Notes under the pieces: generated by a model
The model's database searches: none
What the model was told of the DNA's origin: nothing
What the model saw: only the letters and a program-made list of their open reading frames with translations
Shown here: one piece after another, positions 35,150-42,912 of the stretch
How the letters are laid out: each line of letters starts with the position of its first letter
How positions within the stretch are numbered: position 1 is the stretch's first letter
NCBI GenBank assembly: GCA_017407995.1
Contig: JAFQVM010000014.1
Location: 112,711 to 176,710 of the forward strand
DNA length: 64,000 nt
From: Clostridia bacterium
GTDB lineage: Bacteria > Bacillota > Clostridia > Oscillospirales > Acutalibacteraceae
Reading direction: 5' to 3'
Made by a program: the position numbers and the translations under genes

Positions 35150-35207
35150 TGTTCTTTTTGCTCGGATATTTCAACCTTGTGCGCAACAATATTCTTACTT
35201 TTTACGG

Positions 35208-35242
35208 TTGCACGTCAAACCGGTTGTGTGATATGATATAAT
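35208..35242 (+). promoter_or_regulatory. Promoter of the peptide-binding lipoprotein gene
   Basis: TTGCAC (35208-35213) with TATGAT (35232-35237) at an 18-base spacing; an overlapping TATAAT (35237-35242) is five bases further and may be the alternative -10. Confidence 0.55.
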
Positions 35243-35284
35243 GTGTTCATGTAAGTATGTTTTAAAAGAAAACGGAGGAAGGAA

Positions 35285-36922
35285 ATGAAGACCTTTAAAA
35301 AGATAGCAGCCGTTGTTTTGGCTGCAACTATGATTTTTTCTCTCTCCGCCTGTAAGGATGACGGTACAGGCGCAGTTTTGCGCTATCCGATAGATGAAGA
35401 ACCCACCTGTCTTGACCCGCAGATAGTTGAGGGAGCAGCCGGAAAAACTACTGTCATCAACTGCTTTGAGGGTCTTGTAAGATATGATGAAAACGGAGAG
35501 ATTGTCCCCGGTGTGGCACAGAGTTGGAGCTATGACAGCTCCTCAAAAACCTTCACTTTTACTCTCCGCCAGGATGCAAAGTGGATGATAATGAAAAAAT
35601 CATTTGCTCCGCTGCTCGGCGAGGACTGTGAAAAGACTTTTGACAACCGTGTAACGGCAAACGACTTTGTTTTCGGCTTTCGCCGTGCCGTTTCGGCGCA
35701 AACCCATGCACCCGAAGCTGCAAGCCTTTATGTTATAAAAAACGCCAAAGCCGTACACGAGGGTAAGCTTGACAGCTCTCACCTCGGTGTTTCAGCCAAC
35801 GGAGACTATGAACTTAAAATAACACTTGAAAACACCTCAGTTTCGCAGGACAGCTTTTTAGCTCTGCTGACAGAACCCATCTGTATGCCCTGCAACGAGA
35901 CATTTTTTAATGCCACAAAGGGCAGATACGGTCTTGACTTTTCCACCCTGCTTTGCAACGGTCCGTTCTATCTTTCATATTGGACCCGTGAGGCTTCGCT
36001 TACACTTAAAGCAAACGAAGTATATAAAGGTAACGCAGAAGTAAAACCCGCCTCCGTCACTCTGTTTATAAACAATGACAACAATTCAAGGCTGGAAAAA
36101 CTTTTGGACGGTTCATACTGTGCGGCTTCGCTCGGAACCGTTGTTGCCGATGAGTCAACCGGACTCGCCGTAACAAAAAGCTATGATACGGTTTGGTCGC
36201 TGTGTTTCAACTGCGCTGACCCCGCTCTGTCAAACGCCGATTTAAGACGTGCGCTTTGCGGCTCTGTAGACTCGCAGAACATAATTATGGACAGCGACGA
36301 CCTCCAAAAGACTCATTCCATAATCCCGCTGTCCTGTATTGTTCCGCAGGCTGATATGTCAAGCGTGCCGGTGACTATCCTCGGCTATGACACAAAGAAA
36401 GCCGCTGACCGTTGGAGCAAGGCTACCGAAGCCCTCTCAATAGGAACTGTAAAGCTTGAACTTATCTGTATCCCCGAACACGAGACGGCTATGCGTCACA
36501 TGATACAAAGTTGGCAAAAGACTTTTGGGTTAGGTATAAATGTATCAATAACAGCCGTTGAGCGTGAAGAGCTCGATGACCGTGTGTCATCCGGCGATTA
36601 CCAAATTGCATTAGCACCCGTCCATGCGGATTCTTCTTCTGCCTCCGGCTTCCTACAGTCGCTGACTTCAAACGGCATTAACAACGTTTTTAACTTCAAA
36701 AGCGAATCCTTTGATTCGGCGGTAAATAAAGCTCTGTCGCTAAGCGGCGGCGAACAGCTTAAAGCCTGCCGTGATGCAGAAGCGGAATTTATAGTCAATG
36801 GTGTTGCCCTGCCTTTGTTCTGCTCACCCAGTTACTTTGCTCTTGGCGAGGGTGTCAGCGGACTGTTTGTAAATCCCGAAAACTCAACAGTCAGCTTCTC
36901 TGCAGTCACAAGAGAAGATTAA
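35285..36922 (+). CDS. Peptide ABC transporter substrate-binding lipoprotein (SBP family 5)
   Basis: Extracellular binding lipoprotein of 545 residues for oligopeptide or dipeptide import. Signal peptide ends at lipobox SLSAC. The mature part shows the OppA/DppA pattern: PTCLDPQIV, NCFEGLVRYDENGEIVPGVA-type opening, FTFTLRQDAKW, TANDFVFGFRRAV. No permease or ATPase genes are adjacent, so it must work with a transporter encoded elsewhere or act as an orphan sensor. A VanZ gene follows 14 bases later. Confidence 0.9.
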   Translation: MKTFKKIAAVVLAATMIFSLSACKDDGTGAVLRYPIDEEPTCLDPQIVEGAAGKTTVINCFEGLVRYDENGEIVPGVAQSWSYDSSSKTFTFTLRQDAKWMIMKKSFAPLLGEDCEKTFDNRVTANDFVFGFRRAVSAQTHAPEAASLYVIKNAKAVHEGKLDSSHLGVSANGDYELKITLENTSVSQDSFLALLTEPICMPCNETFFNATKGRYGLDFSTLLCNGPFYLSYWTREASLTLKANEVYKGNAEVKPASVTLFINNDNNSRLEKLLDGSYCAASLGTVVADESTGLAVTKSYDTVWSLCFNCADPALSNADLRRALCGSVDSQNIIMDSDDLQKTHSIIPLSCIVPQADMSSVPVTILGYDTKKAADRWSKATEALSIGTVKLELICIPEHETAMRHMIQSWQKTFGLGINVSITAVEREELDDRVSSGDYQIALAPVHADSSSASGFLQSLTSNGINNVFNFKSESFDSAVNKALSLSGGEQLKACRDAEAEFIVNGVALPLFCSPSYFALGEGVSGLFVNPENSTVSFSAVTRED

Positions 36923-36936
36923 CAAACGGAGAGCCT

Positions 36937-37443
36937 ATGAATAATTGTGTATATCTGAAATACAATTTTAAAATTAAAAATTCTGCTCGCACGGTTTTTG
37001 CTGTGACATTATGGATATTGACCGCTCTTTGCCTCGTGGCAATTTTCCTGTTTTCTAACCAGTCGGGTGATGAATCACAGCAGCTGAGCGACGGTCTGTT
37101 GGGCTTTTTATTAAAACTTTTGGGTCCGCTTATTGACAGCTTTATCGTGAGAAAAATTGCGCACTTTTTTGAGTTTCTTGTATTGGCTTTCTGCTTAAGC
37201 GGTGCACTGTTTTTTACAAAAAAGCGGTTTTTACCCCTTGCAGCCTTTATTTCAGGTGTGCTTTACGCCGTCAGCGATGAGCTTCATCAGTACTTTGTGC
37301 CCGAGCGTGCGTGTCGCTTATTTGATGTTTTTGTTGACTCATGCGGTGTTCTGACAGGAGTTCTGATTTTCGCAGGTCTTTTGGCGCTGTTTAATTTTGT
37401 TTTGCTTAAAAGAAGAAATAAAAGAAAAGTCTCGGTTATATAA
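36937..37443 (+). CDS. VanZ-family membrane protein
   Basis: Membrane protein of 168 residues with about four membrane segments and the VanZ motifs FLFSNQSGDES, KIAHFFEFLVLAF and SDELHQYFVPERACRLFDVFVDS-type region. VanZ proteins affect teicoplanin resistance in enterococci and have been proposed to flip or bind lipids; no van genes are near, so a general envelope role is more likely. The last seven codons and stop form the left arm of the terminator hairpin. Confidence 0.88.
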   Translation: MNNCVYLKYNFKIKNSARTVFAVTLWILTALCLVAIFLFSNQSGDESQQLSDGLLGFLLKLLGPLIDSFIVRKIAHFFEFLVLAFCLSGALFFTKKRFLPLAAFISGVLYAVSDELHQYFVPERACRLFDVFVDSCGVLTGVLIFAGLLALFNFVLLKRRNKRKVSVI

Positions 37444-37465
37444 CCGAGACTTTTCTTTTTAAAAC
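37420..37465. terminator. Terminator overlapping the end of the VanZ gene
   Basis: Nineteen-base stem (37420-37438 against 37441-37459) with a two-base loop; the left arm is coding sequence and the stop codon begins the right arm. A T run follows on the plus strand; the minus side is T/C-rich so it may also stop the facing aldolase transcript. Confidence 0.85.
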
Positions 37466-37497
37466 GGGGGCAAGAAGATAGTGGTTGTCAAAATTAA

Positions 37498-38700
37498 TTA
37501 TTCTGCCTGCTTTGAATACTTCTTGAGATAAATAACTCTCATAAGCAGACACTCAACAGGATTAATTGGCTTCTGCTTGCCGAAAAGGCCTGAGCCTATG
37601 TATGTCATACAGCTTTTCTCTGCAATCATTTCAACCGCACCGGCATTGCTCTCATTTGAACCGCAGCAGAGTGCTCCGCCGTCTTTAATAAGCACGCCGT
37701 GACGTCCCTTAAGTGCCTTTACAACCTTGTCAGGAGAATCATCCTTTGCACACTTGAAAGTTCTTCCGATAATCTGTGCGCTGTCATCAAGCTGAGGACG
37801 GATTGCCTTGCCCTTCGATGCAACAGCCACAACCTCGGGAGCCTTTGAGTAAAGGATAGAATTGATATCTTCACGTGCCTTGTAGATAGCACAATGGGTT
37901 GCAGCCATGGGAACACAGCCGTCACCGCTGATTTTACCGGTCGAAAGGTCCATTGTAAGAGTCAAATCCTTATTGCCTGCCGGATAGAAAACAACTTTTC
38001 CGTCGGCATCTCTATATGAGTTGTTATAGCAATCGTTTTCATCATTCACAAGAGCTTTATCGCCCTTTCCTGCCCACAAAGTGCACATTTCGCTCAAATC
38101 TTCAGCCTTTTTGGAAACGGTCTTTTCAAACTTGTCGAGAATATAAAGAGCGCTTTCTCTTTCGAGAGTTGCAGAAACGTTGAACGCTTCCTCGCTGTCA
38201 GCACCGAAGCATACAGCGCCGTGATGCGCCATAATAACAGCCTTTGAATTCTTGTCTGCATTAAGGGCAGCAATTACGCCTTTCTTGAGCTTCTTTGTGC
38301 CCGGCAGACCGTAGGAAGCAAGCAAAACTCGCTCGCCGATAACCTCACGTCCCTTTTCAGAGAGCATGGGGATTCCGTCTGCAGTAGCGCTGACGATTGA
38401 AGCAAACTTCTGGTGAGTATGTATAACAAAACCTGCTTCGGGGTGTGCCTTATAAACCTCAGCGTGAACGCCCTTTTCAGAAGAGGGCTTGACATCTCCG
38501 CTATACTCAAGAGTGTCTATGGACACCTCAACTATATCATCAGGGGTAAGTCCGTCATAGGCTTTTCCGCTCGGGGTGATAACAAAGCTCTTATCGTTTA
38601 CACGGCAGCTTACATTTCCCCAGGTTCTTGCAATAAGGCCTGTTGCAACAAGCTTTTTACCGGCTTCGATAACTTCTTTTTTTGCAGTCAAAATATCCAT
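37498..38700 (-). CDS. Class II aldolase/adducin-like protein with a degenerate second copy of the domain
   Basis: A 400-residue protein with two class II aldolase/adducin-type halves. The first (about 1-200) has the family active site: Glu76 in SSEKGVH, metal ligands His94 and His96 in IHTHQK, and His159/160 in AHHGAV, as in L-fuculose- or L-ribulose-phosphate enzymes. The second (about 250-400) repeats the fold but has YSK where HTH should be and KDGGAL in place of AHHGAV, so it probably cannot bind metal. Substrate unknown; a sugar phosphate is expected. Start at 38700 follows AAAGGA. It has its own promoter and a leader with two overlapping hairpins. Confidence 0.85.
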   Translation of the reverse strand: MDILTAKKEVIEAGKKLVATGLIARTWGNVSCRVNDKSFVITPSGKAYDGLTPDDIVEVSIDTLEYSGDVKPSSEKGVHAEVYKAHPEAGFVIHTHQKFASIVSATADGIPMLSEKGREVIGERVLLASYGLPGTKKLKKGVIAALNADKNSKAVIMAHHGAVCFGADSEEAFNVSATLERESALYILDKFEKTVSKKAEDLSEMCTLWAGKGDKALVNDENDCYNNSYRDADGKVVFYPAGNKDLTLTMDLSTGKISGDGCVPMAATHCAIYKAREDINSILYSKAPEVVAVASKGKAIRPQLDDSAQIIGRTFKCAKDDSPDKVVKALKGRHGVLIKDGGALCCGSNESNAGAVEMIAEKSCMTYIGSGLFGKQKPINPVECLLMRVIYLKKYSKQAE

Positions 38701-38718
38701 GAAGACCATCCTTTCAAC

Positions 38719-38754
38719 CCTTGCTTTTTGAAGCAAGGAGTATTTTTGTACTCC
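38719..38754 (-). promoter_or_regulatory. Two overlapping hairpins in the leader of the aldolase-like gene
   Basis: Arms TACTCC/GGAGTA (38737-38742 and 38749-38754) and CCTTGCTT/AAGCAAGG (38719-38726 and 38731-38738) share two bases, so the RNA could form one or the other at full length. Neither has a T tail. Possibly a regulatory switch, possibly chance. Confidence 0.4.
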
Positions 38755-38760
38755 GGTTCA

Positions 38761-38790
38761 ATTATAGCTCATAATACGCAGAAAAGTCAA
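38761..38790 (-). promoter_or_regulatory. Promoter of the aldolase-like gene
   Basis: TTGACT (38790-38785), 18-base spacer, TATAAT (38766-38761) on the minus strand. Confidence 0.72.
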
Positions 38791-38794
38791 TATA

Positions 38795-38827
38795 TAAAAC
38801 ACAGCCGATGATTAGTATCATCGGCTG
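38795..38827 (-). terminator. Terminator after the polysaccharide deacetylase gene
   Basis: Eleven-base stem (38802-38812 against 38817-38827) with a TAGT-type loop and T-rich flank on the minus strand, 10 bases beyond the stop codon. Confidence 0.85.
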
Positions 38828-38836
38828 AAATCATGT

Positions 38837-39859
38837 TCATTTGGGAAACTGAGTAAGTGCACGGAACTCATATCCCTGCTGTCTTGCCCAGTCTATTATA
38901 TCCCCCAGCGCTTCTGCATTGTCGGGAGACACGGAGTGCAGAAGTATAATAGCACCGGGATGAAGCCTTGAAGTAACCGTTTTGAAAGCATATTCCTTGC
39001 CCTTGATGTCGCTTACATCCCAGTCCGCATAGGCTACTGACCAGAACACAGACTTAAATCCGACAGAAGAAACCAAGTCAAGTGCCGAATCACTGTAAGA
39101 CCCCGCAGGGAATCGGAAAAACTTAGAGGTATATCCGAAATGCTCACGCAGATAGTTATCGCACTCCTCAATTTCCTTTGCCATCTGAGTGCGGTCGATT
39201 TTTGAAAAATCAGGGTGCGTAGTCGAGTGGTTTCCGACTATATGGCCCTCCTTTATCATTCGGGCTGTAAGCTCCGGCTCAGCTTTGATATTTGACAATG
39301 TGCAGAAAAAAGCAGCAGGAACTTGTTTTTCCTTAAGAGTATTAAGCACTTTCGACGTATAACCGTTTTCCCATCCGCAGTCAAAAGTGAGATACAAAAC
39401 TTTTTCCTTAGTTTTTGTATCTATTGAAACAGCATCAAACTTTTTTTCAATAAAATACTTCTGTGCGTTTAATGAGTTGTCGTGCGGCACGCCGTTTTGT
39501 GATACGCCGTAGCTGTATCCTACGGTAGTGGTGGACAGACCACGTGTGTTATTCGGGTCAGAAGCAGTCAGCGTTATTTTCGGCAGCGGCGCATAGCCTG
39601 TATAGGTTTTTGACGAGGAATCGGGCTTTCCGGTAACGCCGTTGGAGTTTGCTTTCGCTGTGGTGGTTTCAGGCTTGGCAACAACAGTTGTTTCAGGCAA
39701 AGTGGTAGAATCGTTTTCCGTCTTTTTCTCCCCGGTAACAGGAGCGTTGCCCTGAGTGATATCGCTTGTGTCAGCCATGTTGCCGTCTAAAGTGCATGAA
39801 CACAAAACAGCGCAAAGCGCAAGACACAGAGCTATAATTGCAAGAGTCTGTTTTTTCAT
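38837..39859 (-). CDS. Polysaccharide deacetylase lipoprotein, PdaA-like
   Basis: Secreted, lipid-anchored NodB-type deacetylase of 340 residues. Signal peptide ends at LCSC; a Thr/Ser-rich linker runs to about residue 90; the NodB domain spans about 155-335. Motifs are TFDCGWENGYT (motif 1 with catalytic base and metal Asp), GHIVGNHSTTHPD (motif 2 with two His), FRFPAGSYSD (motif 3) and ILLHS (motif 5). The TFDCGWENG variant is that of PdaA, which deacetylates N-acetylmuramic acid in making spore-cortex muramic delta-lactam, so this may be a sporulation or cell-wall maturation enzyme. Start has GAAAGGA upstream. Confidence 0.9.
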   Translation of the reverse strand: MKKQTLAIIALCLALCAVLCSCTLDGNMADTSDITQGNAPVTGEKKTENDSTTLPETTVVAKPETTTAKANSNGVTGKPDSSSKTYTGYAPLPKITLTASDPNNTRGLSTTTVGYSYGVSQNGVPHDNSLNAQKYFIEKKFDAVSIDTKTKEKVLYLTFDCGWENGYTSKVLNTLKEKQVPAAFFCTLSNIKAEPELTARMIKEGHIVGNHSTTHPDFSKIDRTQMAKEIEECDNYLREHFGYTSKFFRFPAGSYSDSALDLVSSVGFKSVFWSVAYADWDVSDIKGKEYAFKTVTSRLHPGAIILLHSVSPDNAEALGDIIDWARQQGYEFRALTQFPK

Positions 39860-39985
39860 AAACTTACATTCCTTTCACTTTAAACCTCCGGAAAATCCTC
39901 CGTACGGTTTGATGTTTTATTGTCATCAATTTCATAGTTTATTATGTGTCAAAAAACATGAAAGGTGCAAAATTTTTAATATTTT

Positions 39986-40462
39986 TTAAAGATACATTTC
40001 CATTAAGCCAACCGTAAACGGAAGCTGTTTAAAAAGTTTTGTTTTCTTAAAAACAAACCCGTTTTTTCTATACCAATTTTTTAAAACTGTGTTTTCATCT
40101 ATTATACCAATTTCAATTTTTTTGCCTGCATAAGAAACAGCAACTTTCCGTCCGTGCTCAATAAGCTTTGACCCAATTCCGCAATGGCGAAACTCAGGCA
40201 ACACGCAGAGTTTTTCAAATTCAAATATGCCTTTTCCTTTTGGCAAGATTGCCATAAACCCCACAGGAGTGCCGTCATATACATAAACAAACATCTCACC
40301 ACCGTTTTTTGAAATATCAAAAAGTTTATCGGCGGTTATAAATGCTGGATTTGACGGACAGTTTTCAGGCGTAATCGAGAACTTTTCTGCTATATCCGCA
40401 AACGCTTTTCTGATAAGCTGAACACAACTGTCTATATCATTGTCAGTTACAGGTTTTATCAT
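39986..40462 (-). CDS. GNAT family N-acetyltransferase
   Basis: Acetyl-CoA dependent N-acetyltransferase of 158 residues. The acetyl-CoA loop is FEKLCVLPEFRHCGIGSKL (R-x-x-G-x-G/S type) and the C-terminal WYRKNGFVF segment is typical. Substrate unknown. Start ATG at 40462 follows AAGGTGGAG. It may be cotranscribed with the membrane protein gene 18 bases upstream. Confidence 0.87.
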   Translation of the reverse strand: MIKPVTDNDIDSCVQLIRKAFADIAEKFSITPENCPSNPAFITADKLFDISKNGGEMFVYVYDGTPVGFMAILPKGKGIFEFEKLCVLPEFRHCGIGSKLIEHGRKVAVSYAGKKIEIGIIDENTVLKNWYRKNGFVFKKTKLFKQLPFTVGLMEMYL

Positions 40463-40480
40463 AGCTCCACCTTTTTATCG

Positions 40481-41293
40481 TTAATCAGGATTCAGATATC
40501 CTATTTTATCAAGAATTTTATTGACCTCATTTTTATCTTCAGCATCACAGTATGCATACACCGCAGTGTGTCCGACATACAGCGCAACATTATATTTTTC
40601 AAACGCTTCTATCGAATAAAAACAGTAATTTGCCACCCTGTGTTCTATCTCTATTGCATGTGCACTGTTATACTCTCCGATAATTTTTTTATACGCCTGA
40701 GTGTATATGTTTTGTGCGCCGCCGTCGTCTTTAAACTCAAAAAACTCAAAGTGTATACCGTCTTTTTCAAAGGCTATACACTGAATAAGATTTTTCTCAA
40801 AACCCTTGTCCTTACTTATATAAACATCCGTTACATCTACCGGTGTATATCCCTGCTCAACAACGGCATCCCATGTCTGGTCGGATGTGGCAACGGCTTT
40901 TGGTTCTGTGGTGAATTTGAGTATCACAAATATAAACAGTACAAAAGCACCAAGAATGATTACCGCCCTTATAATATCTTTAGGTCCGGTTTTTACTTTC
41001 GGACGTGAATATCCCCTTGTCGTTCTGTAACTTCCTCTGGGCACCTCATAAGTTTCAGATTCCACTGCGTCTGCGGAACGACGTTCCCATCTTTTCTGAA
41101 CAAATTTAACCATACCGCCTGACATCGCCCAGACAAGAACGCCTGCAAAAAGAGACATGAATATTGTGATAGCAACACCTTGAAGAATCGGCATAGGTAC
41201 ATCGGGCGTGGTAAGGATGTTATACCAATTTACGAATATAAACACGACTGCAAAACCGATTACAAGAATTTGTCCGATATTTTTTCTAATCAT
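40481..41293 (-). CDS. Uncharacterised membrane-anchored protein
   Basis: A 270-residue protein not recognised as a known family. It has three hydrophobic segments (about residues 7-24, 33-56 and 109-128), a basic Arg/Ser/Tyr-rich cytoplasmic loop between the second and third, and a soluble C-terminal domain of about 130 residues with alternating strands (CIAFEKDGIHFEFFEF, YTQAYKKIIGEY, YNVALYVGHTAVYAYC). The end LDKIGYLNPD resembles small secreted domains that bind nothing known. Start set at the second ATG, six bases after AAGGAG. A possible short leader RNA with its own terminator lies upstream. Confidence 0.65.
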   Translation of the reverse strand: MIRKNIGQILVIGFAVVFIFVNWYNILTTPDVPMPILQGVAITIFMSLFAGVLVWAMSGGMVKFVQKRWERRSADAVESETYEVPRGSYRTTRGYSRPKVKTGPKDIIRAVIILGAFVLFIFVILKFTTEPKAVATSDQTWDAVVEQGYTPVDVTDVYISKDKGFEKNLIQCIAFEKDGIHFEFFEFKDDGGAQNIYTQAYKKIIGEYNSAHAIEIEHRVANYCFYSIEAFEKYNVALYVGHTAVYAYCDAEDKNEVNKILDKIGYLNPD

Positions 41294-41349
41294 CATATAC
41301 TCCTTATAAAAAGCTTTATCTGACAAATAATATTTTTCGGTGTCAAGAA

Positions 41350-41387
41350 TAAAAAACCACGTGAAACTGAATTTTTCATTTCACGTG
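41350..41387 (-). terminator. Terminator-like hairpin in the leader of the membrane-anchored protein gene
   Basis: Arms CACGTGAAA/TTTCACGTG (41358-41366, 41379-41387) followed on the minus strand by a T6 run. It lies 57 bases upstream of the gene it faces and about 85 bases after a promoter, so it would act as an attenuator or end a small RNA of about 115 bases. Confidence 0.55.
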
Positions 41388-41471
41388 TTATATCATGACA
41401 AACCTGATTAAAAAGACTGTTGTTTTCTCAAAAAGAACAGAAAATCTTACAGTTGGGAAATACCAATTTAT

Positions 41472-41499
41472 ATTATATCACAATAACCAATAAAATCAA
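41472..41499 (-). promoter_or_regulatory. Minus-strand promoter upstream of the hairpin
   Basis: TTGATT (41499-41494), 16-base spacer, TATAAT (41477-41472). Confidence 0.55.
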
Positions 41500-41541
41500 T
41501 CCCTTATTGCCAAATTTTGACTTTGTGCGCCGCATTTTACA

Positions 41542-41571
41542 TTGACATTATGCAGTCGCATGGGATATAAT
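41542..41571 (+). promoter_or_regulatory. Promoter of the CofE-like and GMP synthase genes
   Basis: Perfect TTGACA (41542-41547) and perfect TATAAT (41566-41571) separated by 18 bases. Probably the strongest promoter in the window. Confidence 0.85.
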
Positions 41572-41682
41572 TTATAAGTGTTGGATTTTTTATGCAGATG
41601 CAAAAAACAGCATCCGTATATCAATCAAATTGCTATTTTTGCGGCTGTGTTTTGCAGCCCTTAAAGAAAGGACTTATAGATA

Positions 41683-42882
41683 ATGGACAAGAAAGAACGT
41701 AAAGTCGGTACATTGTCAATGGGTATTCGTTGCCCCATCATTCGCCAGGGTGATGACCTTGCTCAGATTGTTACAAACAGCGTCCTTGAAGCTGCTGAGT
41801 CAGAGGGCTTCGCTCTTCGTGACAGAGATGTAATTTCAATTACTGAGTCTATCGTCGCAAGAGCACAGGGCAACTACGTATCAATTGAAAACATCGCTAC
41901 TGATGTTAAGGCAAAAACAGGCGGAGAAACCGTCGGTGTTATTTTCCCGATTCTCTCCCGTAACCGTTTTGCAATTTGTCTTAAGGGTATCGCCAGCGGA
42001 GTTAAGAAGGTAGTTCTTATGCTCAGCTATCCTTCAGACGAGGTTGGTAATGAGCTTGTAAGCCTTGATAAAATCGATGCAGCGGGTGTTAATCCCTACA
42101 GTGATGTTCTTTCTCTTGAAAAATACCGTGAGCTGTTCGGCAAGAATCTTCATGAGTTCACAGGTGTTGACTATGTCGAGTACTACGGCGACATTGTCCG
42201 TTCGTGCGGCGCAGAGGTAGAATTCGTTTTCGCAAATCAGGCAAAAACAATTCTTGACTACACAGACTGTGTTATTAACTGTGATATTCACACTCGTGCC
42301 CGTACAAAGAGAATTCTCAAAGCTGCAGGCGCTAAGACAGTTCTTGGCCTTGATGAAATAATGACCGCTCCTATTGACGGCAGCGGCTATAATGAGAACT
42401 ACGGTCTTCTCGGCTCAAACAAGTCAACTGAGGATACAGTTAAGCTCTTCCCCAGAGACTGCAAACAGCTTGTTCTTGATATTCAGGAAAATGTCCTCAA
42501 GGCAACGGGCAAGCACGTTGAGGTAATGGTCTACGGCGACGGTGCTTTTAAGGACCCCAAAGGAAAGATTTGGGAACTTGCAGACCCGGTTGTATCCCCT
42601 GCTTTTACAGACGGTCTTGTCGGAACACCCAACGAGCTTAAGCTTAAGTACCTCGCAGATAACGATTTCAAAGACCTCTCCGGCGAAGAGCTTAAAAAGG
42701 CTATCTCCGAATCCATTAAAGAAAAGCAGAGCAATCTTGTCGGCAATATGGCTTCGCAGGGAACAACTCCTCGTCAGCTGACTGACCTTATCGGTTCTCT
42801 TTGTGACCTTACGAGCGGTTCTGGCGATAAGGGTACTCCTGTTGTTCTTGTTCAGGGTTACTTTGATAACTATACAAACTAA
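41683..42882 (+). CDS. CofE-like (coenzyme F420-0:L-glutamate ligase family) protein
   Basis: A 399-residue protein of the F420-0 gamma-glutamyl ligase superfamily. DVISITESIVARAQGNYVS-type segment, SRNRFAICLKGIA and VMVYGDGAFKDPKG match the family, with acidic metal-binding residues around the YGDG and DYTDCV segments. CofE adds glutamate to coenzyme F420, a cofactor not known in Clostridia; members in Firmicutes are longer than archaeal CofE (about 250) and their substrate is unknown. Here it is driven by a near-perfect promoter and sits 30 bases before a GMP synthase subunit, so a role in nucleotide or amide-bond chemistry is possible. Start at 41683 has AAAGGA upstream. Confidence 0.8.
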   Translation: MDKKERKVGTLSMGIRCPIIRQGDDLAQIVTNSVLEAAESEGFALRDRDVISITESIVARAQGNYVSIENIATDVKAKTGGETVGVIFPILSRNRFAICLKGIASGVKKVVLMLSYPSDEVGNELVSLDKIDAAGVNPYSDVLSLEKYRELFGKNLHEFTGVDYVEYYGDIVRSCGAEVEFVFANQAKTILDYTDCVINCDIHTRARTKRILKAAGAKTVLGLDEIMTAPIDGSGYNENYGLLGSNKSTEDTVKLFPRDCKQLVLDIQENVLKATGKHVEVMVYGDGAFKDPKGKIWELADPVVSPAFTDGLVGTPNELKLKYLADNDFKDLSGEELKKAISESIKEKQSNLVGNMASQGTTPRQLTDLIGSLCDLTSGSGDKGTPVVLVQGYFDNYTN

Positions 42883-42912
42883 TATATATGCACCCCTTAA
42901 GGAGGAGTTAAA

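Larger units (their letters stand above)
41294..41682. other. Divergent regulatory gap upstream of the CofE-like gene
   Basis: No protein gene seen in 389 bases. It holds a minus-strand promoter and terminator-like hairpin (41350-41499), a consensus plus-strand promoter (41542-41571) and a 105-base 5-prime leader for the CofE-like gene. The leader contains small hairpins GATGC/GCATC (near 41599-41615) and GGCTG/CAGCC (near 41643-41660). No known riboswitch class was recognised. Confidence 0.6.

Noticed and set aside
36937-37443. Glycopeptide resistance locus because of VanZ
   Set aside because: No vanA/H/X/Y genes are present; VanZ-like proteins are widespread in Firmicutes without resistance.
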